A stretch of 11,894 nt of DNA from Aquirufa sp. (GTDB lineage: Bacteria; Bacteroidota; Bacteroidia; Cytophagales; Spirosomataceae): NCBI GenBank assembly GCA_030833145.1, contig JAURHT010000060.1, positions 1-11,894 of the forward strand, read 5' to 3'. Each line of letters opens with the position of its first letter. Position 1 is the stretch's first letter. A model generated the notes under the pieces. The model did no database searches and was not told the origin of the DNA. It was given only the letters and a program-made list of their open reading frames with translations. Below, one piece after another: positions 1 through 6,408 of the stretch. A program made the position numbers and the translations under genes.

Positions 1-31
1 ATCATTTGAACGTGTTTTTACGAATGAACCA

Positions 32-39
32 CAAAATTA
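32..39 (-). promoter_or_regulatory. Candidate -7 promoter element for a leftward gene outside the window
   Basis: On the minus strand this reads TAATTTTG, an exact match to the Bacteroidetes -7 consensus TAnnTTTG. Transcription would run leftward off the window. An ATG on the minus strand lies at 5-3, but only its first codon is inside, so the gene cannot be identified. I see no good -33 TTG at the right spacing. The assignment rests on one 8-base motif in AT-rich DNA. Confidence 0.3.
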
Positions 40-84
40 GCCATTTCCTTCGGGATTTAAAACTCTTAAAACTTGTTAATGAGG

Positions 85-114
85 TTGTGCGAGCCTAATT
101 TTCGTTTAATTTCG
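85..114 (+). promoter_or_regulatory. Candidate promoter of the HtrA-like protease gene
   Basis: A TTG at 85-87 is followed after 19 bases by TAATTTCG at 107-114, one mismatch from the Bacteroidetes -33/-7 pair (TTG, about 19 bases, TAnnTTTG). An overlapping alternative is TTG at 73-75 with TAATTTTC at 96-103, 20 bases apart. Either would give a 5' leader of about 25-35 bases before the ATG at 145. The rest of 1-144 holds no gene that I can see. No heat-shock-type or other operator is recognisable. Confidence 0.4.
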
Positions 115-144
115 TGGTACATTTTTTAAATCAAATAAAGCCAA

Positions 145-1629
145 ATGGAAATGAATAATCAGCTTAAGTCGTATGCGATCATTGCATTAATGTCCAGTGG
201 AGTCACTTTAGGTGCCTATTCTCTTTTTAATTTAGGAAACTCGTCCGGATTCTCGGATGCGCCATCCGCTTTCACCACTTCCGTATCCAATCAAAACGTA
301 CCTGGAAATCCAGGCGAATTCACTTATGCAGCAGAAAAAACAACTCCAGCCGTGGTGCACATTAAGACGAAGATGGAAGTACGTCAAAGACAACAACAAT
401 TCTCGAGCCCTTTCGACGATTTCTTCGGATTTGGAGATCCATTCGGTGGTGGTGGCCGTAGACAACAGCAACAACCACAAGAAGCGTCAGGTTCTGGGGT
501 AATCATCTCAGCAGACGGATATATTGTCACTAATAATCACGTAGTGGCGGAAGCTTCTGAAGTAACCGTTATCTTAAATGATAAGCGCGAGTACAAGGCG
601 AAAGTTATTTCAACGGACCCTTCATCGGATTTAGCGGTCATTCAAATCAAGGAAACGAATTTACCTTTCTTGACTTTTGGTGATTCTGATGCGCTTCGCG
701 TGGGTGAGTGGGTACTAGCCGTGGGTAATCCTTTCAATTTAGAATCAACAGTTACGGCAGGTATTGTTTCTGCCAAAGGTCGTCAAAACATCATCGACCG
801 CGATAGTCCAGATGTGAATCCATTAGAGTCCTTCATCCAAACAGATGCGGCGGTTAACCCAGGCAACTCAGGTGGAGCTTTGGTAAACTTAAAAGGAGAA
901 TTAATCGGCATCAACACCGCCATCTATTCTCGAACTGGCCAATTTGCTGGCTATTCTTTCGCTGTTCCAGTAAGCATCGTAAAGAAAGTATCTGGTGACT
1001 TAATCAAATATGGTAACGTTCAACGTGGATTTTTAGGAGTTCAAATCTCTGAGGTGAATGCCAAATTAGCGGACGAAAAAGACCTTAAAACAAGTGCTGG
1101 CGTATATGTAGGAGGTTTCTCTGAAAACTCTGCTGCGAAAGATGCAGGTATCAAAATCAATGACGTGATCGTGAAAATCGACGGAATAGAAACGAAATCA
1201 TCTGCTAAATTGATGGAAATCGTGAGCAGAAAACGCCCAGGTGAGCCACTTCAAGTGACAGTTAACCGCGATGGAGCTACAAAAGAATTCAAGGTAACCT
1301 TGAAGAACAAAGACGGTAACACCGAAATCGTGAAAGGCGACAATTCTCCTGAATCAGCGAAATCAGAGTTCTTAGGTGCGAAGTTTGCGAGCTTGACTCC
1401 TTCCGAGATGAAGAAATTTGGCGTAAGCTCAGGCGTAAAGATCGCCGAAGTATTGCCGGATGGTCGACTTGAAATGTATGGACTTGCGAAAGGTTCTGTC
1501 ATCACTAAGATAAACGACAAAGTAATCAATTCTCCTAAAGAGGCGGTTGAGGCTTTAGAATCCAGAAAAGGACGCATCAAGCTAGAAGGCGTGGATGTGG
1601 ATGGATCGAGGTTTATTTACGTGCTTTAG
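145..1629 (+). CDS. HtrA/DegP-family periplasmic serine protease with two PDZ domains
   Basis: This 494-residue protein is a Do-like (S1C) protease, expected to degrade or refold damaged proteins in the periplasm. A hydrophobic segment at about 10-30 after a basic start is a signal peptide or membrane anchor; no clear A-x-A cleavage site is visible, so an anchored form is possible. The trypsin-like domain carries the complete triad: His132 in TNNHVV, Asp162 in SSDLAV and Ser242 in GNSGG. Between strands lies a Gln/Gly/Phe-rich stretch (about 80-112), in the place of the regulatory LA loop of DegP. PDZ1 spans about 294-388 and PDZ2 about 407-494, giving the full two-PDZ layout. A second in-frame ATG at 151 could be the start; no Shine-Dalgarno sequence decides. 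The gene stands alone and faces pdhB tail to tail. Family assignment is secure; whether it is the DegP, DegQ or a Bacteroidetes-specific paralogue is not. Confidence 0.95.
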   Translation: MEMNNQLKSYAIIALMSSGVTLGAYSLFNLGNSSGFSDAPSAFTTSVSNQNVPGNPGEFTYAAEKTTPAVVHIKTKMEVRQRQQQFSSPFDDFFGFGDPFGGGGRRQQQQPQEASGSGVIISADGYIVTNNHVVAEASEVTVILNDKREYKAKVISTDPSSDLAVIQIKETNLPFLTFGDSDALRVGEWVLAVGNPFNLESTVTAGIVSAKGRQNIIDRDSPDVNPLESFIQTDAAVNPGNSGGALVNLKGELIGINTAIYSRTGQFAGYSFAVPVSIVKKVSGDLIKYGNVQRGFLGVQISEVNAKLADEKDLKTSAGVYVGGFSENSAAKDAGIKINDVIVKIDGIETKSSAKLMEIVSRKRPGEPLQVTVNRDGATKEFKVTLKNKDGNTEIVKGDNSPESAKSEFLGAKFASLTPSEMKKFGVSSGVKIAEVLPDGRLEMYGLAKGSVITKINDKVINSPKEAVEALESRKGRIKLEGVDVDGSRFIYVL

Positions 1630-1633
1630 AGAG

Positions 1634-1800
1634 TAGATTATAGAGTAGAGAGTGTAGATGAAAGCATAAAGCATAAAGCACAAAGAATAAAGCATAGAGG
1701 TTGAATCCGCTTCGCGGATGAATTCGTGAAAAATACTTCGCAAATGAATCGTCGCAGACGATACCCACTTTATGCTTTATACTTTGTGCTTTATTCTTTA
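1634..1800. repeat. Palindromic heptad/hairpin repeat element, copy 1
   Basis: This non-coding element fills the convergent spacer between the protease gene and pdhB. The left arm is five tandem heptads of AAAGCAT type (1661-1695: cat, cat, cac, aat, cat endings), preceded in the same phase by degenerate heptads from 1634. The right arm (1768-1800) is the same heptad array inverted. Bases 1671-1699 pair with 1768-1796 with 26 of 29 matching. Between the arms are two perfect short hairpins: ATCCGCTTCGCGGAT at 1705-1719 and ATCGTCGCAGACGAT at 1748-1762, starting 43 bases apart. A second copy with the same plan is at 7302-7426. The core (1703-1765) matches that copy at about 51 of 63 bases without gaps. 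No ORF or transposase is present. It resembles REP/MITE-type intergenic repeats; its mode of spread is unknown. Confidence 0.85.
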
Positions 1801-1815
1801 ATAAGTAGCGACAAC

Positions 1816-1854
1816 AAAAAAGCCGGAGCTTCTCACGAAACTCCGGCTTTTTTT
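1816..1854. terminator. Bidirectional Rho-independent terminator between the protease gene and pdhB
   Basis: A perfect GC-rich stem, AGCCGGAG at 1821-1828 with CTCCGGCT at 1841-1848, encloses a 12-base loop. The stem is flanked by A6 on the left and T7 on the right, so it can terminate transcripts from both strands. It sits 16 bases beyond repeat copy 1 and 15 bases from the pdhB stop. Confidence 0.93.
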
Positions 1855-1869
1855 ATGCTCTAAAGAAAA

Positions 1870-2853
1870 CTACTTCTTGTAGGTTACTGTTTTAACCGCT
1901 TGGATCGTACGCTCGATGCTTGGAAGAATTTCTTCAATCAAGGTAGGTGCGTATGGAAGTGGCAAGTCACGCGAGTTCACACGAACTACTGGTGCATCTA
2001 AATAATCAAATGCCCAACGTTGTAAGTGATATGCGATCTCAGATGAGATTGCTGATAATGGATTCGCTTCTTCTACTACGACGCAACGATTTGTTTTCTT
2101 CACTGATTCTACCACCGTGATATAATCAATAGGACGAACGGAACGTAAGTCGATTACTTCGCAAGAGATTCCTTGCTTCTCTAATTCCTCAACTGCTGGC
2201 ATCACCACGCGAGAAAGCATTTTTCCAAAAGTAACAATCGTAACCGCAGAACCTGGTTTTACGATGTTCGCTTTTCCGATTGGGATTAAGTATTCACCTT
2301 CTGGCACTAAACCTTTGTCACCGTACATCACTTCCGATTCCATGAAAATCACCGGGTCGTTATCACGAATCGCTGATTTCAGTAAACCTTTCGCATCTGC
2401 AGGATTGGAAGGAACCACTACTTTTAGGCCTGGTGTATTTGCAAACCAGTTCTCAAAGTTAGAAGAGTGTTGAGAAGATAATTGGCCTGCATTTCCCGTA
2501 GGTCCACGGAAAACGATAGGGCAAGAATATTGTCCACCGGACATAGACATCAATTTAGCAGCAGAGTTGATTATTTGGTCAATCGCTACTAAAGAGAAGT
2601 TAAAGGTCATAAATTCAACAATGGGACGAAGGCCATTCGCAGAAGCACCTACGGCAATTCCACCAAAACCTAATTCAGCGATCGGCGTATCAATTACGCG
2701 CTCTGGACCGAATTCGTCTAACATTCCTTGTGAAACTTTGTATGCACCGTTGTATTCTGCTACTTCCTCACCCATTAAAAAAACAGATGCATCACGTCGC
2801 ATTTCCTCTGTCATTGCCTCACGTAAGGCTTCTCTAAACTGAATCTCTCTCAT
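1870..2853 (-). CDS. pdhB: Pyruvate dehydrogenase E1 component, beta subunit
   Basis: The 327-residue protein is the beta subunit of the thiamine-diphosphate-dependent E1 of the pyruvate dehydrogenase complex, which decarboxylates pyruvate and passes the acetyl group to E2 lipoyl domains to form acetyl-CoA. The N-terminal pyrimidine-binding domain holds the conserved GEEVAEYNGAYKVSQG stretch (about 28-43), the catalytic Glu60 in DTPIAELGF, and SSQHSSNFENWF with His129. The C-terminal transketolase domain (about 205-320) contains DLRSVRPID and VVVEEANP. Length is normal for the family. No E1-alpha gene is adjacent here, so the complex is assembled from separate loci. It has its own promoter at about 2889-2923 and ends at a strong terminator. 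A branched-chain 2-oxoacid E1 beta is the main alternative; the YNGAYKVSQG signature favours pyruvate. Confidence 0.94.
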   Translation of the reverse strand: MREIQFREALREAMTEEMRRDASVFLMGEEVAEYNGAYKVSQGMLDEFGPERVIDTPIAELGFGGIAVGASANGLRPIVEFMTFNFSLVAIDQIINSAAKLMSMSGGQYSCPIVFRGPTGNAGQLSSQHSSNFENWFANTPGLKVVVPSNPADAKGLLKSAIRDNDPVIFMESEVMYGDKGLVPEGEYLIPIGKANIVKPGSAVTIVTFGKMLSRVVMPAVEELEKQGISCEVIDLRSVRPIDYITVVESVKKTNRCVVVEEANPLSAISSEIAYHLQRWAFDYLDAPVVRVNSRDLPLPYAPTLIEEILPSIERTIQAVKTVTYKK

Positions 2854-2888
2854 AAAAATGTAAATCTTGTGGGATTAACAAGCGGGTA

Positions 2889-2923
2889 CAAAATTAGGCA
2901 AAAAATAGTCCATTTTCACAAAA
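2889..2923 (-). promoter_or_regulatory. Candidate pdhB promoter
   Basis: On the minus strand a TTTTG (complement of 2919-2923) is followed after 22 bases by TAATTTTG (complement of 2889-2896), an exact match to TAnnTTTG. This would leave a leader of roughly 30 bases before the ATG at 2853. The spacing is at the long end of what is described for Bacteroidetes. Confidence 0.5.
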
Positions 2924-2929
2924 TCATGG

Positions 2930-2937
2930 TAATTTTG
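2930..2937 (+). promoter_or_regulatory. Candidate aroB -7 promoter element
   Basis: TAATTTTG matches TAnnTTTG exactly and lies 25 bases before the aroB ATG, implying a leader of about 20 bases. No clear TTG is found at the -33 position. It lies 33 bases from the equivalent pdhB element on the other strand, so the two promoters are back to back. Confidence 0.45.
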
Positions 2938-2962
2938 AGGAATCCATTGAAGAAAAAATCCT

Positions 2963-3991
2963 ATGTCAGTCGAAATCGCACCTATTTTAAAATCTTTGCC
3001 GGCTTTTTTAAGCCAAAATGCCTATTTGCAAATAGCGGTTCTCGTAGACGAACAAACTTCCAAGCATTGCCTTCCGCTGATTCAAGCCTATTTACCGAAG
3101 GGTTTCATCAAGATTCAAATCAAATCGGGAGAGAACAATAAACACCTAGCAACCTGCGAAAAAGTGTGGGAAGCGATGACAAAAGCCAATATGGACCGTC
3201 ACGGCTTGTTGATCAATTTAGGTGGTGGGGTGATTGGTGATTTGGGCGGATTCTGTGCATCCACCTACAAACGCGGAATTGATTTTATTCAGATTCCTAC
3301 GACACTGTTAGCGCAGGTAGATGCGAGTGTGGGTGGAAAATTAGGCGTGGACTTTCAAGGTTTAAAGAACCATATTGGGGTATTTAATTTGCCTAAAACG
3401 GTATTAATTGATCCTACTTTTATACAGACATTACCTACAGCTCAAAAGCTTTCAGGATACGCCGAAATCATCAAGCATTGCTTGATTCGCGATGTAGAGA
3501 AATGGGAGCAAATTAGCCATAGCGATTTTTCAGAGGTTGATTTTGCTAGTCTTATCGAACACTCCGTCGAAATTAAAAAGGCTGTAGTGGCTGAAGATCC
3601 GACCGAAAAAGGATTGCGCAAGATCTTGAATTGGGGACATACCTTAGGTCATGCTGTAGAAACGTACTTGCTAGATCAAGGGAAGCGCAAGATTTTGCAT
3701 GGTGAGGCCATTGCTGTGGGAATGATTATGGAGGCCTTTGTGGCCTTTCAACGCGGATTGATTAGCGCGGAAGAATTAGGTGATATCGAAGTATACTTAT
3801 TTGAGACGTACGGTAAAGTAACGTTAAAGGCTTCGGAGATTCCTGCGATTATTGCCTTAACACTTCAGGATAAGAAGAACAAAGGGGGAGAAGTTCGCTT
3901 CTCGCTGTTAACTGGAATTGGAGATTGTGGCTATGATATTCCGGTAAGCAAATCAGAAATGAAAAAAGCCATTGAATACTATATTGGGTAA
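2963..3991 (+). CDS. aroB: 3-dehydroquinate synthase
   Basis: This 342-residue protein catalyses the second shikimate-pathway step, converting DAHP to 3-dehydroquinate in the cytoplasm with NAD+ and a divalent metal. The NAD-binding glycine loop is seen as LGGGVIGDLGGFCAS (about 86-100), followed by IPTTLLAQVDASVGGKLGVDF (about 111-131), the family hallmark. The metal ligands are all present: Glu168 in GYAEIIKH, His230 in NWGHTLGH and His246 in LHGEA, with the 16-residue His-His spacing of known enzymes. Length is slightly short but complete. The pathway's first enzyme lies at 7496-8590 on the other strand in its own unit. The 3' end lies only 11 bases from the gatC stop. Start choice is supported by the promoter motif immediately upstream. 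Confidence 0.96.
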   Translation: MSVEIAPILKSLPAFLSQNAYLQIAVLVDEQTSKHCLPLIQAYLPKGFIKIQIKSGENNKHLATCEKVWEAMTKANMDRHGLLINLGGGVIGDLGGFCASTYKRGIDFIQIPTTLLAQVDASVGGKLGVDFQGLKNHIGVFNLPKTVLIDPTFIQTLPTAQKLSGYAEIIKHCLIRDVEKWEQISHSDFSEVDFASLIEHSVEIKKAVVAEDPTEKGLRKILNWGHTLGHAVETYLLDQGKRKILHGEAIAVGMIMEAFVAFQRGLISAEELGDIEVYLFETYGKVTLKASEIPAIIALTLQDKKNKGGEVRFSLLTGIGDCGYDIPVSKSEMKKAIEYYIG

Positions 3992-4012
3992 TTACTCGAT
4001 TATTACTCAATT
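3991..4012. repeat. Short tandem duplication at the aroB/gatC convergent junction
   Basis: ATTACTCGATT at 3991-4001 is followed directly by ATTACTCAATT at 4002-4012, two 11-base units with one difference. The first unit overlaps the last base of the aroB stop and the second contains the gatC stop codon. No hairpin terminator exists at this junction. Confidence 0.6.
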
Positions 4013-4290
4013 ACTTGCGGTACCTTGAAATAAGTATCGTTGGTGTCAGGACCTAAGGCAAGGGCTTTGGCACGATCTAAAGTCACTTTACCCTCATCCT
4101 CACGGAAATGATTTAGGGCAGACGTCATGTGGACCAAAGGCTCCACAGACGACGTATCCACCGAATTGAGGGCTTCCATCCAGACTAACACCTTGTTAAT
4201 GGAATCTTGCATCTCCCCTAGCTTTGATTCAGGCATTTCTAATCGAGCCAAATGCGCGATTTTCTTCACATCTTCTTGACTAACCTTCAT
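4003..4290 (-). CDS. gatC: Asp-tRNA(Asn)/Glu-tRNA(Gln) amidotransferase subunit C
   Basis: The 95-residue protein is the small subunit of the GatCAB amidotransferase, which converts misacylated Glu-tRNA(Gln) or Asp-tRNA(Asn) to the cognate aminoacyl-tRNA. GatC wraps the A-B interface and stabilises the complex. Family features run the whole length: the helical start VSQEDVKKIAHLARLEM, the central VEPLVHMT, FREDE, and the closing YFKVPQVIE. Its ATG overlaps the end of the upstream 60-residue ORF by 11 bases, which implies translational coupling. It is the last gene of the ridA-gltX-ORF60-gatC cluster. gatA and gatB are not in the window. The presence of GatC next to GltX fits an indirect route for Gln-tRNA or Asn-tRNA, but does not prove it, since many Bacteroidetes also carry direct synthetases. 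Confidence 0.94.
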   Translation of the reverse strand: MKVSQEDVKKIAHLARLEMPESKLGEMQDSINKVLVWMEALNSVDTSSVEPLVHMTSALNHFREDEGKVTLDRAKALALGPDTNDTYFKVPQVIE

Positions 4291-4462
4291 TTTCTTTCGG
4301 TTTTAATTTTTTATCATCTGGCATATGCTTGTCCAAAAAGGCATTTAACTTATCCCGATCCAGACTAGACGTGATGGTTCCTAATGAATCGATATTCATT
4401 TCAAATCCCGCTAATTCTGGATGAACGGTGGGTAATTCCTTCTTTTTGTCCTTTTTGGCCAT
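4280..4462 (-). CDS. Small Lys-rich protein of unknown function between gltX and gatC
   Basis: I do not recognise a named family for this 60-residue protein. It starts with a lysine patch (MAKKDKKKE), continues with a core containing HPELAGFEMNIDSLGTI and LDRDKLNAFLDKHM, and ends in a charged KKLKPKENEG tail. It has no cysteines, signal peptide or membrane segment, so it should be cytoplasmic. The core reads as a short strand-turn segment (EMNIDSLGTITSS) followed by a helix (DRDKLNAFLDKHM). It begins six bases after the gltX stop and overlaps gatC by 11 bases, an arrangement that strongly supports real translation. The basic N-terminus could contact RNA, but that is speculation. The context suggests a link to aminoacyl-tRNA synthesis. 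Confidence 0.75.
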   Translation of the reverse strand: MAKKDKKKELPTVHPELAGFEMNIDSLGTITSSLDRDKLNAFLDKHMPDDKKLKPKENEG

Positions 4463-4468
4463 CTTCTT

Positions 4469-5971
4469 TTATAGTGCTGGGAATTTTGCCAAAGCCGTAG
4501 CCAATCGCTCAATCACCTCCGCCTTACCCCATAATTGCATTGAAATCATCAAATCCGGACCCGCTCCGTTTCCACTCAAGGCCACGCGCAAAATCTGCAT
4601 CACTTTACCCATCTTAATTCCAGTCGCCTCTAAAACTTCGTGAATCGAATGTTTGATGCCTTCCGGCTCCCACGAATCCACATTAGGTAAAGCTTGTGCA
4701 ATAAATTGTAAACCTGAAGCCGCATCAGCATTCCACTTCGAAGCCATAACAGCTTCATCATAAATCGCTGGACGAGCTTGAAACTCCGCCACTTTCACCG
4801 CTAATTCTTGTGGGAACGTAATGCGATCTAAGAATAAATGCACAAAGGCAAGACCCTGATCAGCTGGTAAGTTAGGCAAATAATCTGCCGCTAAGGCTGC
4901 TGGATCCTGTTGTTTAATATATTGTTCATTGAACCATTGGGCTTTTTTTACATCGAACTTCGCACCTGCTTTGTTAATGCGCTCTAATGAAAAAGCGTCC
5001 GCCAGTTCTGTCAAACTGAACATCTCTTGCTCAGTCCCTGGATTCCAGCCTAGGAAAGCCAAGAAATTCAAGGTTGCTTCTTTTAGGTAACCTTCTTGCT
5101 TAAATCCTTTAGAAACTGCACCTGTCGCAGGATCCGTCCATTCCATGGGGAATACAGGGAAACCACCTAAATCCGCGTCTCTTTTGGACAACTTACCATT
5201 CCCCTCAGGCTTAAGCAAAAGAGGCAAATGAGCAAATTGAGGCGCTTTCCAGCCGAAAGCTTGGTACAATAAAATATGCAATGGCGCTGATGGCAACCAT
5301 TCTTCTCCCCGAATCACGTGGGTAATTTCCATAATGTGATCATCCACCACGTTCGCCAAATGGTAGGTAGGCATCCCGTCCGACTTCATCAAGACTTTGT
5401 CATCGATGCTAGACGTGTGAACGTGTACCCAATCGCGAATGCTGTCTTGGAAACGTACCTCTCCTTTCGCTGGCACTTTCAAGCGAATCACGTAAGGCGT
5501 TCCGGAAGCAATCAATTGTTCTACTTCAGCCGGAGCCAAAGCAATCGAATTTTTCAACTTCACGCGGGTTAATGAATTGTATTGAAAGGCTGACCCTTGG
5601 CTCTCAAAACTAGCGCGCATCGCATCTAAATCTTCAGAAGTGTCAAAAGCATAATACGCTTTTCCATCTGCTAATAATTGATCTGCATAGGCCTTGTAGA
5701 GGTCTTTGCGTTCGCTTTGGCGGTAGGGTTCATGTGGTCCACCCACGCCTACTCCCTCGTCTGGACTGATGCCTAACCAGGCTAAGCTCTCTAAAATATA
5801 GTTTTCTGCACCCGGCACAAAACGCGCCTGATCGGTATCTTCGATACGCAACAAGAATTTACCCCCCATTTTGCGGGCAAACAGGTAATTATATAAAGCG
5901 GTTCTTACCCCTCCAATGTGGAGTGGTCCCGTAGGACTAGGCGCAAAGCGAACACGTACTGAATCAGACAT
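4469..5971 (-). CDS. gltX: Glutamyl-tRNA synthetase
   Basis: This 500-residue class I synthetase attaches glutamate to tRNA(Glu). The Rossmann catalytic domain starts at once with RVRFAPSPTGPLHIGG, whose HIGG (18-21) is the HIGH signature. LRIEDTD at 41-47 follows, then RGEEWLPSAP (221-230) and KLSKRD at 260-265, the KMSKS-type loop. The C-terminal half (about 320-500) is the helical anticodon-binding region. Length fits bacterial GluRS. The stop of the upstream ridA lies five bases from the gltX stop-to-start boundary (spacer 5972-5976), and the next ORF starts six bases after gltX, so all are probably co-transcribed. Proximity to gatC raises the question of whether the enzyme is non-discriminating (also charging tRNA(Gln)); the sequence alone does not settle it. 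Confidence 0.96.
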   Translation of the reverse strand: MSDSVRVRFAPSPTGPLHIGGVRTALYNYLFARKMGGKFLLRIEDTDQARFVPGAENYILESLAWLGISPDEGVGVGGPHEPYRQSERKDLYKAYADQLLADGKAYYAFDTSEDLDAMRASFESQGSAFQYNSLTRVKLKNSIALAPAEVEQLIASGTPYVIRLKVPAKGEVRFQDSIRDWVHVHTSSIDDKVLMKSDGMPTYHLANVVDDHIMEITHVIRGEEWLPSAPLHILLYQAFGWKAPQFAHLPLLLKPEGNGKLSKRDADLGGFPVFPMEWTDPATGAVSKGFKQEGYLKEATLNFLAFLGWNPGTEQEMFSLTELADAFSLERINKAGAKFDVKKAQWFNEQYIKQQDPAALAADYLPNLPADQGLAFVHLFLDRITFPQELAVKVAEFQARPAIYDEAVMASKWNADAASGLQFIAQALPNVDSWEPEGIKHSIHEVLEATGIKMGKVMQILRVALSGNGAGPDLMISMQLWGKAEVIERLATALAKFPAL

Positions 5972-5976
5972 AGTTA

Positions 5977-6348
5977 TTATTTATAGGCAATACACGAAAT
6001 CTCTACACGCACGTCCTTAGGCAAGCGCGCCACCTCTACCGTCTCTCTAGCGGGAGGATTTTGAACGAAATAACGACCATAGACTTCATTGATTTGGCCA
6101 AAATGACCCATATCCTTCACGAAAATGGAACATTTCACCACATTTTCGAACGAATAGCCCGCTGCCGTCAAAATATGTTGCAAATTCAACATCACTTGAT
6201 TGGTCTCTTCTTCGATCGATCCGCCTGCCTCAAAAACGGACAAGGCAATCTGACCAGACACATAAAGAGTGTTGTTCACCTCAACTGCCTGGGAATAAGG
6301 TCCAATGGGTGCAGGTGCTTCAGGAGATAAAATTATTTTTTTTGTCAT
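5977..6348 (-). CDS. RidA-family reactive intermediate/imine deaminase
   Basis: The 123-residue protein belongs to the YjgF/YER057c/UK114 (Rid) superfamily, cytoplasmic trimers that hydrolyse reactive enamine/imine intermediates such as 2-aminoacrylate released by PLP enzymes. Signature stretches are APAPIGPYSQAV (11-22), LYVSGQIAL (28-36), the NPPARETVEVARLPKD block (97-112) with Arg101 at the position of the substrate-carboxylate-binding Arg of active RidA, and VEISCIA at the end with Glu116. With those residues present, true RidA deaminase activity is plausible, rather than the inactive Rid4-7 types. Length is normal. It heads a minus-strand cluster with gltX, five bases upstream of it. 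The start ATG is followed by a Lys-rich MTKKII, and no Shine-Dalgarno sequence is seen. Confidence 0.92.
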   Translation of the reverse strand: MTKKIILSPEAPAPIGPYSQAVEVNNTLYVSGQIALSVFEAGGSIEEETNQVMLNLQHILTAAGYSFENVVKCSIFVKDMGHFGQINEVYGRYFVQNPPARETVEVARLPKDVRVEISCIAYK

Positions 6349-6408
6349 ACCTTTGAAATGAAATGCAAGTTACCAAAATTTGAGCTAATCCTCGAAATTT
6401 ATATCTAG

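Noticed and set aside
1661..1800. CRISPR array suggested by regular short repeats
   Set aside because: The heptads are contiguous without spacers, the arms are inverted to each other, and no cas gene is present.
1634..1800. Insertion sequence or attachment site
   Set aside because: There is no transposase or integrase ORF, and no target-site duplication that I could see at either copy.
2869..3141. A 90-codon plus-strand ORF overlapping the aroB start
   Set aside because: It runs in another frame across the aroB N-terminus and the promoter region and has no recognisable domain.
6349..6408. Shared divergent promoter for ridA and the permease at the near-palindrome CAAAATTTG (6374-6382)
   Set aside because: It is one mismatch from TAnnTTTG on either strand and lacks a spaced -33 TTG, so support is too weak in AT-rich DNA.
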